Shown in pieces: positions 1 through 9,400 of a DNA stretch of 64,000 bases. Numbering within the stretch: the first letter of the stretch is position 1; every line of letters begins with the position of its first letter. The DNA is from Pontibacter populi (lineage in GTDB: Bacteria; Bacteroidota; Bacteroidia; Cytophagales; Hymenobacteraceae), in the NCBI RefSeq assembly GCF_019336435.1, contig NZ_JAHWXQ010000003.1, forward strand, positions 248,001 through 312,000, in the 5' to 3' direction. A model generated the notes under the pieces. It had not been told where the DNA came from and ran no database searches. It saw only the letters and a list, made by a program, of their open reading frames with translations. The position numbers and the translations under genes were made by a program.

Positions 1-1671
1 CCGCACGTGTATTTTGAGGCCGTAGCCGTTATTATTGCTTTTATTCTGCTTGGTAAATACCTGGAAGAAGGGGCCAAGAACCGAAGCTCTGCAGCTATTA
101 AAAAGCTGATGGGCCTGCAGCCCAAAACGGTGCGCATACTACGCGATGGAACAGAACTGGAAATAAAAATTGAAGAAGTACAGGTAGGAGACAGGGTAAT
201 TCTGCTGCCCGGCGACCGTGTGCCGGTAGATGGCCAGGTTGCTGCCGGAACGACTTATTTAGACGAAAGCATGCTAAGCGGCGAGCCGTTGCCGGTGCAG
301 AAACAGGCAGGCGATAAAGTGTTTGCCGGAACCATAAACCAGAAAGGCAGTGTGCAGTTGATAGCGGAGAAAACCGGCGGCGAAACCATGCTGGCCCACA
401 TCATCAGAATGGTGCAGGAAGCGCAGGGTAGTAAAGCACCAGTACAGAAACTGGTGGATAAAATTGCCGGTATATTTGTGCCTGTAGTGCTGGGCATTGC
501 GTTGCTTACTTTATTATCCTGGGTCGTATTTGGCGGACAGGCTTACCTGACGGAAGGATTCCTGTCGATGATATCAGTGCTGGTGATTGCCTGCCCGTGT
601 GCGCTTGGCTTAGCAACTCCGACAGCTATTATGGTTGGTGTGGGGCGCGGAGCTGAAAACGGTATCCTTATAAAAGATGCGGAAAGCCTGGAACGTGCCC
701 ATGAAGTAAACGCTGTGATCTTGGATAAGACCGGAACTATAACCCTGGGTAAACCAACTGTTACGGATGTGGTATGGGCAAATGAGGTACAGCAACCGAA
801 GCAGTTAGAGCAGTACTTTTACTCTATGGAAGCCCAGTCGGAGCACCCGATAGCACAGGCGGTTTATAGTTACTACAAAGAAGCCGGTGCCCAGGTACAG
901 CAACCAGACCATTTCAACAGCCTGACAGGTATGGGCGTAGAAGCTGACTTTAATGGAGTTAGGTATTATGCAGGTAACTATAAACTGCTGCAGCAACAGG
1001 GGGTAACTATCCCCGAAGAACTGGCCCAGCAAACTATAAAACTGCAGGAGGATGCCAAAACTGTGATCTATTTTGCAGATGCACAGCAGGCACTGGCTGT
1101 ATTTGCCGTATCAGACCCGATAAAGGAAACGGCTGCCCAGGGAATAAAAGCAATGCAGGAGGCCGGAATAGAAGTGTATATGCTGACAGGTGATAACAAG
1201 CAGACCGCCGCAGCCGTTGCGCGACAAGTGGGCATCACTAACTATAAAGCAGAGCTAATGCCACAGGATAAAGCAGATTTTGTGAAGCAGCTGCATGCCG
1301 AAGGCAAACACGTGGCCATGGTGGGAGACGGCATAAACGACGCACAGGCGCTGGCTACTGCTGACATCAGCATTGCTATGGGACAGGGCACTGACATTGC
1401 GATGGATGTAGCCGGCATTACACTGATGCGATCTGAACTGACACAAGTAGCAGCAGCCATTAAATTATCCAGGGAAACCGTTAAAACGATACGTCAGAAC
1501 CTGTTCTGGGCCTTTTTCTATAATGTGATCTGTATTCCGGTGGCGGCTGGCTTGTTGTTTCCGTTCACAGGTTTCCTGCTTAGCCCGATGATCGCGGGAG
1601 CGGCCATGGCCTTTAGTTCAGTGTCGGTGGTGGCAAATAGTTTACGTTTAAGAACAGTTAAATTAAAATAA
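1..1671 (+). CDS. copA: Copper-translocating P1B-type ATPase, 3' part
   Basis: This heavy-metal P-type ATPase enters the window already in frame at base 1, so the N-terminal metal-binding domain and first membrane helices lie outside. Visible in order: the actuator loop with SGEP (about 290), the transmembrane CPC metal site in IACPCALGLATPT (about 585), the phosphorylation loop DKTGT (about 725), the SEHP motif diagnostic of P1B pumps (about 840), the TGDN segment and the hinge GDGINDA (about 1325), then two C-terminal membrane helices. The CPC plus HP combination points to Cu(I) export across the inner membrane, coupled to ATP hydrolysis. A CopZ-like chaperone follows 18 bp downstream, supporting copper as substrate. 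All catalytic motifs are intact. Silver export is the main alternative. Confidence 0.95.
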   Translation, partial: PHVYFEAVAVIIAFILLGKYLEEGAKNRSSAAIKKLMGLQPKTVRILRDGTELEIKIEEVQVGDRVILLPGDRVPVDGQVAAGTTYLDESMLSGEPLPVQKQAGDKVFAGTINQKGSVQLIAEKTGGETMLAHIIRMVQEAQGSKAPVQKLVDKIAGIFVPVVLGIALLTLLSWVVFGGQAYLTEGFLSMISVLVIACPCALGLATPTAIMVGVGRGAENGILIKDAESLERAHEVNAVILDKTGTITLGKPTVTDVVWANEVQQPKQLEQYFYSMEAQSEHPIAQAVYSYYKEAGAQVQQPDHFNSLTGMGVEADFNGVRYYAGNYKLLQQQGVTIPEELAQQTIKLQEDAKTVIYFADAQQALAVFAVSDPIKETAAQGIKAMQEAGIEVYMLTGDNKQTAAAVARQVGITNYKAELMPQDKADFVKQLHAEGKHVAMVGDGINDAQALATADISIAMGQGTDIAMDVAGITLMRSELTQVAAAIKLSRETVKTIRQNLFWAFFYNVICIPVAAGLLFPFTGFLLSPMIAGAAMAFSSVSVVANSLRLRTVKLK

Positions 1672-1689
1672 GTGATCAGTTAAATAATT

Positions 1690-1905
1690 ATGTTAAATAT
1701 GAAGACCTATAAATTCAAAACCAATATCAACTGTGGGAGCTGCATTAAAGCGGTAACACCACACATGAACAAACTGGAAGGTATAAGCTGGGAAGTAGAT
1801 ACTGACAATCCGGACAAGATCCTGGAAGTGAAATCTGAAACCCTGGAAGCCTCAGATATTAAAAATACAGTAGAGAAAGCCGGATTTAAAGCCGAGCAAC
1901 TATAA
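1690..1905 (+). CDS. CopZ-like heavy-metal-associated domain protein
   Basis: This 71-residue protein consists of a single HMA ferredoxin-like fold. The metal-binding CxxC is visible as NCGSC (Cys15 and Cys18), and the second half has the expected KNTVEKAGFKAEQ ending. It is probably a cytosolic Cu(I) chaperone that hands copper to the ATPase directly upstream; the 18 bp spacing suggests one transcript. ATG codons at 1690 and 1699 are both usable (MLNMKTYKF); the second gives a start closer to family norm. The usual GMxCxxC is replaced by NINCGSC, which is common in Bacteroidota. A strong hairpin follows 21 bp after the stop. Confidence 0.85.
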   Translation: MLNMKTYKFKTNINCGSCIKAVTPHMNKLEGISWEVDTDNPDKILEVKSETLEASDIKNTVEKAGFKAEQL

Positions 1906-1926
1906 ACGATAGCAACTATATAAAAG

Positions 1927-1954
1927 AAAGGCTGATCAGGAATGATCAGCCTTT
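1927..1954. terminator. Hairpin terminator between copZ-like gene and convergent gene
   Basis: A perfect 12-bp stem (AAAGGCTGATCA / TGATCAGCCTTT) with loop GGAA, followed by TTTTGTGTT on the plus strand. It can serve both convergent genes; the stop codon of the minus-strand TMEM220-like gene lies inside the right arm. The same arms recur as the core of the long palindrome at 40000-40057. Confidence 0.8.
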
Positions 1955-2320
1955 TGTGTTGTAAGGGGAGTGGTTTATTTTTTGCACCCGGCCCGGCATA
2001 ATAGCATACAGGAACATAATTACGCCGATCAAAAGTAAGCCTAATGCTTCGCGGGCTTCTTCAATATTCTTTATGTCGCCACCGCCAACTTCCAGGCCTT
2101 CGTACTTTTCGGGCCACATGTAAAAGGCACCCAATAAGCAGGTTACAGTAGTTATCGCTAACACCAGAACAGGCACTTTGCCAAATGCTGCCAGTATAGT
2201 TATAGCAGCCGCGTATAAATAAATCAGTATCCAGACAGTAGCATCCGGGTCGTTGTACTGCATGGCAGCAAAGCTGATGAATACTAATCCGAGTATAATT
2301 CCGATGATCTTCCTGAGCAT
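1946..2320 (-). CDS. TMEM220-like small membrane protein
   Basis: This 124-residue protein has about four hydrophobic helices: an N-terminal IIGIILGLVFISFAAMQYN, two central helices separated by a short loop, and a C-terminal LLLIGVIMFLYAIM. The motif MQYNDPD after helix 1 and the pattern FYMWPEKYEG are what I associate with the transmembrane 220 family, whose biochemical role is unknown. The start ATG at 2320 is directly followed by the hydrophobic helix. It is convergent with the copper genes and shows no obvious link to them. Confidence is moderate for the family and low for any function. Confidence 0.65.
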   Translation of the reverse strand: MLRKIIGIILGLVFISFAAMQYNDPDATVWILIYLYAAAITILAAFGKVPVLVLAITTVTCLLGAFYMWPEKYEGLEVGGGDIKNIEEAREALGLLLIGVIMFLYAIMPGRVQKINHSPYNTKG

Positions 2321-2389
2321 AGTATAGCTATAGTTTAAACTATATAGTTATACTTGAATCTATAGCAAAGGTTATAGTTCCGGAAAGCA

Positions 2390-2414
2390 AAAGGGCAGCT
2401 TTATGCTGCCCTTT
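2390..2414 (-). terminator. Terminator of the adhesin-porP operon
   Basis: Inverted repeat AAAGGGCAGC / GCTGCCCTTT with loop TTTAT, 26 bp past the stop codon of the PorP/SprF gene. Only a weak T tract follows on the minus strand. Confidence 0.65.
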
Positions 2415-2439
2415 CTTTAGTCTATAGGAAGTTCCAGGC

Positions 2440-3459
2440 TTACCACGCCCATTCCGGGCAAATGACCCTGCGGGTATTGCGAAGTTTGAAACCCAGCACC
2501 ACTTCGTGGCTCCCGGCGTGTCCCGTTCCTAACGGTGACGTACTCGCATCATATGAGTAAGCCAGGTCGAAAAGGTGACTGATGTTCATACCAGCCATGG
2601 CTGCAACCGATTCGTTATGGCGGTACGTTAGGCCTGCCCAGAGCCTGTTGGCATACATTACTTTGGCTGATGCATCAAACGAAACAGGGCTTGGCTGTGC
2701 CATTTTCACCATAACAGAAGGGATAACTGCCAGGTCTGGTGTCATATCAATTCTGTAACCGGCAGTGGCGAAGTAATGCTGCTGTAATCTTCCTTCTTTG
2801 TCTTCAGGAGTTGTACTATCGTTTATGTATTTACGCTTACTGGGTACCAGTTGCGAGCCTGAGGCGCCTACATAAAAGTTGTACGAGTACAGCCATAGGC
2901 CCATGTTCAGGTCAAACTTCATTTCGTTTACACGACCGTCATAAATAGCAGGGTCATTGCCTTGGGCAGTCGTTACAGTTCCCGGATCCAAGCTGTACTG
3001 AATAATTCCCGGAGCCACACCAGCCGCTATCCGCAAAGACTTAGTGAGTGGCTGGTGGTAAGCATAGCTCATACTGAAACTGCCACGCTTCAACGGACCT
3101 GTTTTTGTGCTGCTTGCCATTGCGCCAATGCCATGATGCGGACGGATACGCTTGTACTTGCTTGGCTTTTTGGTGCTGGCTTCTTTTGCGTTCGTTCCGA
3201 GGCGGCTGCCCCTGTACGAACTACTCATATCCTTGTTAAGGGGCATATGAAACGAGGCATAATACGTTTGAGGCGCACCTTCCAGGCCAGACCATTGCTG
3301 CCTTGTTCCCAGTTTCAGATCGGCATAGTCTTCTATACCGGAAATGGCCGGGTTAAGCAGGTAGTTGTTGGTAGAGTACTGCGTGTACTGTGGTCTTTGC
3401 TGTGCCATTACCTGGCCGGCAAAAAGTAACACAAATCCTAAGGCTAAAAGTCTTTGCAT
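2440..3459 (-). CDS. PorP/SprF family T9SS outer-membrane protein
   Basis: The protein has 339 residues with a signal peptide (MQRLLALGFVLLFAGQVMAQ). The mature start (QQRPQYTQYSTNNYLLNPA) and the following GTRQQWSGLEGAPQTYYAS are the classic PorP/SprF signature. The rest is a predicted outer-membrane beta-barrel. Members work with the type IX secretion system and are usually encoded beside a large protein with a type B (gliding-motility) sorting domain, which they are thought to help attach to the surface. That is the arrangement here: the gene begins 5 bp after the 2406-residue adhesin, clearly cotranscribed. A second PorP/SprF lies at 28718. Confidence 0.9.
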   Translation of the reverse strand: MQRLLALGFVLLFAGQVMAQQRPQYTQYSTNNYLLNPAISGIEDYADLKLGTRQQWSGLEGAPQTYYASFHMPLNKDMSSSYRGSRLGTNAKEASTKKPSKYKRIRPHHGIGAMASSTKTGPLKRGSFSMSYAYHQPLTKSLRIAAGVAPGIIQYSLDPGTVTTAQGNDPAIYDGRVNEMKFDLNMGLWLYSYNFYVGASGSQLVPSKRKYINDSTTPEDKEGRLQQHYFATAGYRIDMTPDLAVIPSVMVKMAQPSPVSFDASAKVMYANRLWAGLTYRHNESVAAMAGMNISHLFDLAYSYDASTSPLGTGHAGSHEVVLGFKLRNTRRVICPEWAW

Positions 3460-3464
3460 ATACG

Positions 3465-6400
3465 TTATTTAACGATTGTTATACTTCCTGTTAATGGTTT
3501 CTCGCTTGGCTCCAGCTGTATCACATAATAGTAGGTAGCCAGTGGCAATTCCTGCCCGTTGTAGCGCCCGTCCCAAGGTGCCTGGTATCCGTTCGACTGG
3601 AACACCATAGTGCCCCACTGGTTGAAAACCTGTACTTTACAGTTCGGGTATTTCTTGAGGTTGGCAATTTCCCAGGTATCGTTAATGCCGTCGCGGTTCG
3701 GCGTAAAGGTGTTTGGTATCTCTACAAAAGGCAGCACCGTTACCGTTACCTCATCCGTGAAAGTACAGCCACCAGCCGTCGTTATAGTTACGATGTAAGT
3801 TGTTGTCTTTTCTGGCGTTGCCACCGGGTTTGCTATGTTCGGGTTATTCAGGCTTGCTGCCGGAGACCAACTATAGCTATCGCCGCCGCTTGCCTCCAGT
3901 GTTATGCTTCTGCCTTTAATGATGGTCCTGTCGGGTCCTGCATCTGCCGAAGGTTCCATAACGGTTACCTTAACCGGGGTGCGGTCGCTGGCACACGATG
4001 ACGTGACTTCCTGCACATAGTAAGTAGTAGTATGTGTTAAAACCGGCGTAGTAAAAGTATTACCTACTGCCAGTACCTCACCTGAGCTTGCCGATGCATA
4101 CCATTCCAGACGGCCTTCCTTGCCGGTTGCTTTCAGCGTAACACTGCTGCCGGAACAGGTGATAACACTTTGGGCTACCGGTGCCAATGGCTGTGCATTT
4201 ATGCTGACTACAACCACGTTACTCACCAGCCCGTCGCACGACTCCGAAGTCACAATTCTGCGGAACCATGTTTTTTGGGTCAGCGGCATCGGATTATAGT
4301 TCTGGCCGTTGTTGGCGCCCGGTGCGGTGGTAAATCCTTTGTCTGCACTTTCGGTACTGTATTCCCACAGGTAAGTATAGCTGCCGCTGCCACCTGCTGG
4401 CGTAGAGCCCGTTAACGTTGAAGGTGCCGTTGCATAACAAATTGTCTGGTTCGTGCTGATCTTGTTGTTGCTCATCGCTGGCTTCACTGTGATCATTACT
4501 TCCTGGCTGTTATCTGTTCGTGGTCCTGAAATAACAACTCTGCGGAACCAGGTATCCTGCGTTAGCGCTGGCGGTGCATAATCTATCCCATTACTGGTAC
4601 CTTTTGCAGATACCCAGGTAGTGCCTGCATCACTTGTTTTGTACTGCCACTGGTAAATGTAATCTCCTTCGCCACCTTCCGGGGTTGATCCTTTCAGCGG
4701 TTTTGGTGTGTTGCCATAGCAGATCACCTGGTCGGCCTGGATGTTGTTGTTCGAGATGCCTAACGTGATCGTGATCTTCACAGGGTTCGAGATACTTTCG
4801 CAACCACCAGAGTAAACACGTCTTCTGTACCAGGTATCAGCATTCAGTACTCCCGGTGAATAATTTCTGCCATCATTCAGACCAGTTGCAGTTGTATAGT
4901 TGTTTCCGTTGGTGCTTACTTCCCACAGGTAGGTGTATGTGTTATCACCGCCAGCTGGTAAGGAGCCAGTTAGCGGGGAAGGACGCTGACCCGCATAGAT
5001 CGTCTGGTCTATCGTTATCGTGTTCTTCGTGATTTGAGGAGATACGGTCACCTTCACAACATTAGACACATGCGAGCAAGCTCCTGAAGTAACCACTCTT
5101 CTGAAATAAGTTGTAGTGGATAGTACGCCAGGCTGATAGTTTACACCTTTGCCATTTGAAGTGATAGGAGCAAAGGCTGCCGGTGTGTTTGAGGTAGCAG
5201 ATTGCCACTCATAACTATAGATACCATCACCACCTGTCGGAGCAGAGCCTTTCAGTAGTGCAGGAGCAGAGCCAACGCAAACCATTTGCTCTTCGGTTAT
5301 CGTGTTTTCAGAGATAACCGGATTAACATTGATCTTAACCGCTGCAGAAAGATCGAAACATTTGCCTGACGTTACTTTGCGACGGAACCAGGCTGACTCC
5401 GTTAACGCTGTCGGCTGATACGATTGATTGCTGTTCACGCCCGGAGCAGTTGTATAGTTTACACCATCGGTACTAACCTCCCATAGATAAGTAAAGGCAC
5501 TGATGCCGCCTGCGTGCTTGGAACCGTTAATAATGCCTGGCTTCGAACCTGCACAAACTATAGTTTCTGTTGGAGTTATCGTATTGGCAACTATAGCCGG
5601 ATGAACTATAACCTGAATAGCTGCACTCTCGATTTGCGTGCAAGGACCAGAGATTACAGTACGCTTATACCACGTAGTTTTAGTCAGTTTGCCTGGCTGG
5701 AAGTCCTTCACATCGCTGTTCGGGATTTCTGTAAACAGTGTACCGTTCTCGCTGAAAGACCAGCTATAGGTATAAGCACCATCACCACCAGTCGGGGCAG
5801 AGCCAGTCAGCAGTTTAGGAGTTTCGCCTTCGCAGATAGCTTCTGCTATAGTTAGGGTATTGTTCTCCAACACTGGCAGTACAGCTACTTTTACTGCTTC
5901 ACTCACGTTTTCGGCACAAGGACCAGAGATGGCTACACGGCGGAACCACGTAGTTTTAGTGAGTGCAGTTGGCTGATAAGTTTCTGAAGTTGCGTTAACT
6001 ATAGTTTTGAATTCAGCATCTACGCCTTCTGTTTTCTTCTCCCAGCGATACGTTATGCCCAATATGTTTCCACCTTCCGGACGTATTCCTGAAATCGCAT
6101 CTGGTATCTGGCCGGCACAGATGACTTTGGTTGGAGCTATCAGGTTGTTGTTTTTGATGTTTTGGTTAACCGTAACGGTGACAGCTGTTCTTTCGGAGCT
6201 TCCGCAGCCATTGGCATTAACCGTCTCTACATAATAAGTAGTGGTAGCCGTTAGTGCCGGCGTTTCAAAGTTGCGACCACTATAAACCGGTGTTGTTGCA
6301 TCTGCAGTAGTGTACCAGTTATAGTTTCCGGAAGCAGTAACAGCAAGCGTGGCTTTGGTATTTTCGCAGATGGTAACAGGAGCCACAGCAGGCGCTATCG

Positions 6401-9400
6401 GAAGCGGAACAACTGTAATTTCAATGGCCGGAGATACATCCACACACGTTCCGGATAACACTTCGCGTTTGTACCAGGTGGTAGTCGCTACTTGACCCGG
6501 CGTATAATTTGGCTCATTGTTTTTTCCTGCAGCAAGTGTATAAGCGCCGTCGGCTCCGGTGGTGCTCACTAACCAACGGTAGCTATAGTTTTCATCACCA
6601 CCAGTTAGTTGGTTGCCGCTCAGCATAGTGGCTTCCGCCCCGAAACAGATCACCTGGTCTTTTGAAATGATGTTGTTCGCGATAACCGGGTTAACATGAA
6701 TCTTGATTGTATTGCTGATGCTGGCACCGCATGGACCACCTTTTACTTCACGCTTAAACCAGGTCGTTTTGGTCAATGCGCCCACTGCATAGTTAATGCC
6801 GCTGTTCTGGCCTGTGGCTAATGTAAAGTTCTCGCCATCGGTACTCATATACCAGCGGTAACTATAGTTGCCATCTCCGTTTTCAGGCTGCCTTCCTTCC
6901 AGCACTTGCGGTATCGCATTCGCACAAACTGTTTGCTCACCAACTATCGTGTTTTTGGAGATTGGCTTATAGATCGTGATCTTAACTGGCTGGCTGATGT
7001 TAACCTGGCAAGTGCCGGACGTAACTTTTCGGCGGAACCAGGTTGTTTCTTCTATAGCTCCTGGCTTATAGTGCTGTTCGGTGTTTGTGCCTGTGGCTGC
7101 AGTATAAGTGCCGTTTTCGCCGTTGGTGCTCATTTCCCATAGGTAACTATAGGTTTTGGTTCCGCCTGCTGGTTCGCTGCCTTTCAACTGCGCAACTTCT
7201 GTACCGATGCAGTACGTCGCGTCTTCTGTTACTGTGTTGTTGGCAATAACAGGTGTTACACTTACTCTCACCGGCTCCGACACATGTGAACACACACCTG
7301 AAGTAGCCACTCTTCTGAACCAGGTTGGTACTGAAAGTGCACCCGGCTGGTAATTTTTTGCCGTAGCGCCCTCCACTTTGCTAAAACCTTCTGTGGCCGA
7401 TACTGTGCTGATCTCCCAGTAATAACTATAGTTGCTGCCGCCACCAATAGGAGTGGAGCCTTCCAGTTTTGCAGGTGATTCTCCGGCACAGATCTCAGTT
7501 ACTGCTTTTATAGTGTTGTCGCTGATAACATCCAGCACTGTTATAGTTGCTGCCGTTCTGGGGCTGATACAACCTTCGATTACCGCCTGCACATAGTATG
7601 TCTTGCTTTCATTTACAGCTGCAATACCAAATGACCTGCCCTGGTAAAGCATCGTGCCGCCTTCCGCCACATCAAACCACTGGTAAATAGTAGCATTGCC
7701 CTGCGCTACAAGCGTTGCACCACTTCCCGGTCCGCATAGCGTAACAGGAGCTACCGTTGGAGCAGGCGTTGCCGGACGAACCGTAACTTTTACTGCTGTG
7801 CGCACGCTGGTACAGCCGCCTTCTATAGTTGTCTCTACATAATAAGTAGTTGTTGCCTGTAAGGCTGGAGTTTCGAAAGTAGCGCCTTCGCCCAGCAGTT
7901 TTCCACCAGTTGCAGCATCGTACCAGGCCAGTTTACCAACCGGGTTTTGTACCTGCAGCGTTGTTCCGAAGCCCGGGCAAAGTATAGCGGGAGTTGCTAC
8001 AACAGGAGCCTTTGGAAGTTCGTTTACGGTAACTGTTACCTGGTCTGAGGTAGCGCAACTGCCTTCTCCGAAACTATAGGTCAAGGTAAATGTACCCGCT
8101 TTGGATGGCGTGAACTTTCCGCTGGCAGTTACCAACTCCGAACCACTCCATTTACCGCCTGGCAGGTTAGCAGTTAAATTGAAGCTGCCGCTGTTCAGGC
8201 AAACTGTAACATCCTGGCCGGCATCTGCAACCGGGGCTTCGTTTACAGTTACCTGCATGGTGCTATAGTTGCTGCAGCCTTTCGGGTCGGTGTAGGTATA
8301 AGTTAAAGTATAGTTACCGGTTTGTGAGGGTGGTGTAAAGGTACCATCTGCTGTTACATGTTCACCGCTCCAGTTACCGCCAACCGGGCTACCCTGTAGC
8401 TTATTTACTACCGGTTTGTTACAAACTATAATATCTGCACCAGCACTAACAACAGGTAAGGGGTTTACTTTTATAGTTATTTGTTTAGATGTGCTGCAAC
8501 CTGTGTTGTCATCAAAACCGGTTACCATGTAGGTTGTAGTTTGTGCCGGAGTTGCTGTTACGCTGGCACCTGTAGTAGCACTAAGGCCTATAGCAGGAGA
8601 CCATTCGTAACGATCGGCACCCGTTGCTGTCAGTATCGCCTGCCCCTGGCCAACACAAATCTCGGTCACATCAGCTTTCACTTCTACTTTTGGCGGTTCG
8701 TTAACTATAACTGTAACAGAAGTTGTGCTGCTGCAACCGGTAGCGCTGTTTTTGCCAGTTATGGTATAGGTTGTAGTTTTGGTAGGTTTGGCTGTAACAG
8801 TATTGCCAGTTGTGGTGCTTAAGCCATCAGCAGGCGTCCAGGTATAAGTATCGGCACCGCTTACAGTTATAGTTGTGCTTCCACCAAGGCACATATTTGG
8901 CGTTGCAGCTATAGCCTTTAACTCAGGTAATGCATCAATTCTGACCTGCTGCGTAGCTGGCTCCGATTCACCACACTCATTTAGTGCTACCACGCTAACA
9001 GTGTATATACCGGCTTCAGTAAATTTTATAGTTGGGTTAGCGGATGTACTGGTGCCAGAGGTAAATTCTGTAGTATTGTTACCAGACACGGTCCATCTAT
9101 AGCCTGTTATAGCGCCCGATTTAGCATCGTAAGTTGGTTTGTGTGCAGCATTATCTGTTGTAAACGCTATCGTCTGCGGACCGCAATACACGGCATTTGC
9201 AGGTAGCTTAACAACAGGTTTACTACGTATAGTTATCTTTTCTTCTTTTACACTTGCTGGCGCGCATTTGTTGGTAGCGGTCAGTTTTATAGCGTAGTCC
9301 CCTGCATCTGTAAAGTTAAATTCAGGATGCTCAGATGTTGCCGATGAGCCTGATGCAAAGCCCCATCCTTTTGCCGGTGAAACTTCCCATTTGTAGCCTA

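Noticed and set aside
4200..7530. Possible CRISPR or tandem DNA repeat array in the adhesin gene
   Set aside because: Periodicity is at protein level (modules of about 80-90 residues), repeats are diverged, and the frame is uninterrupted.
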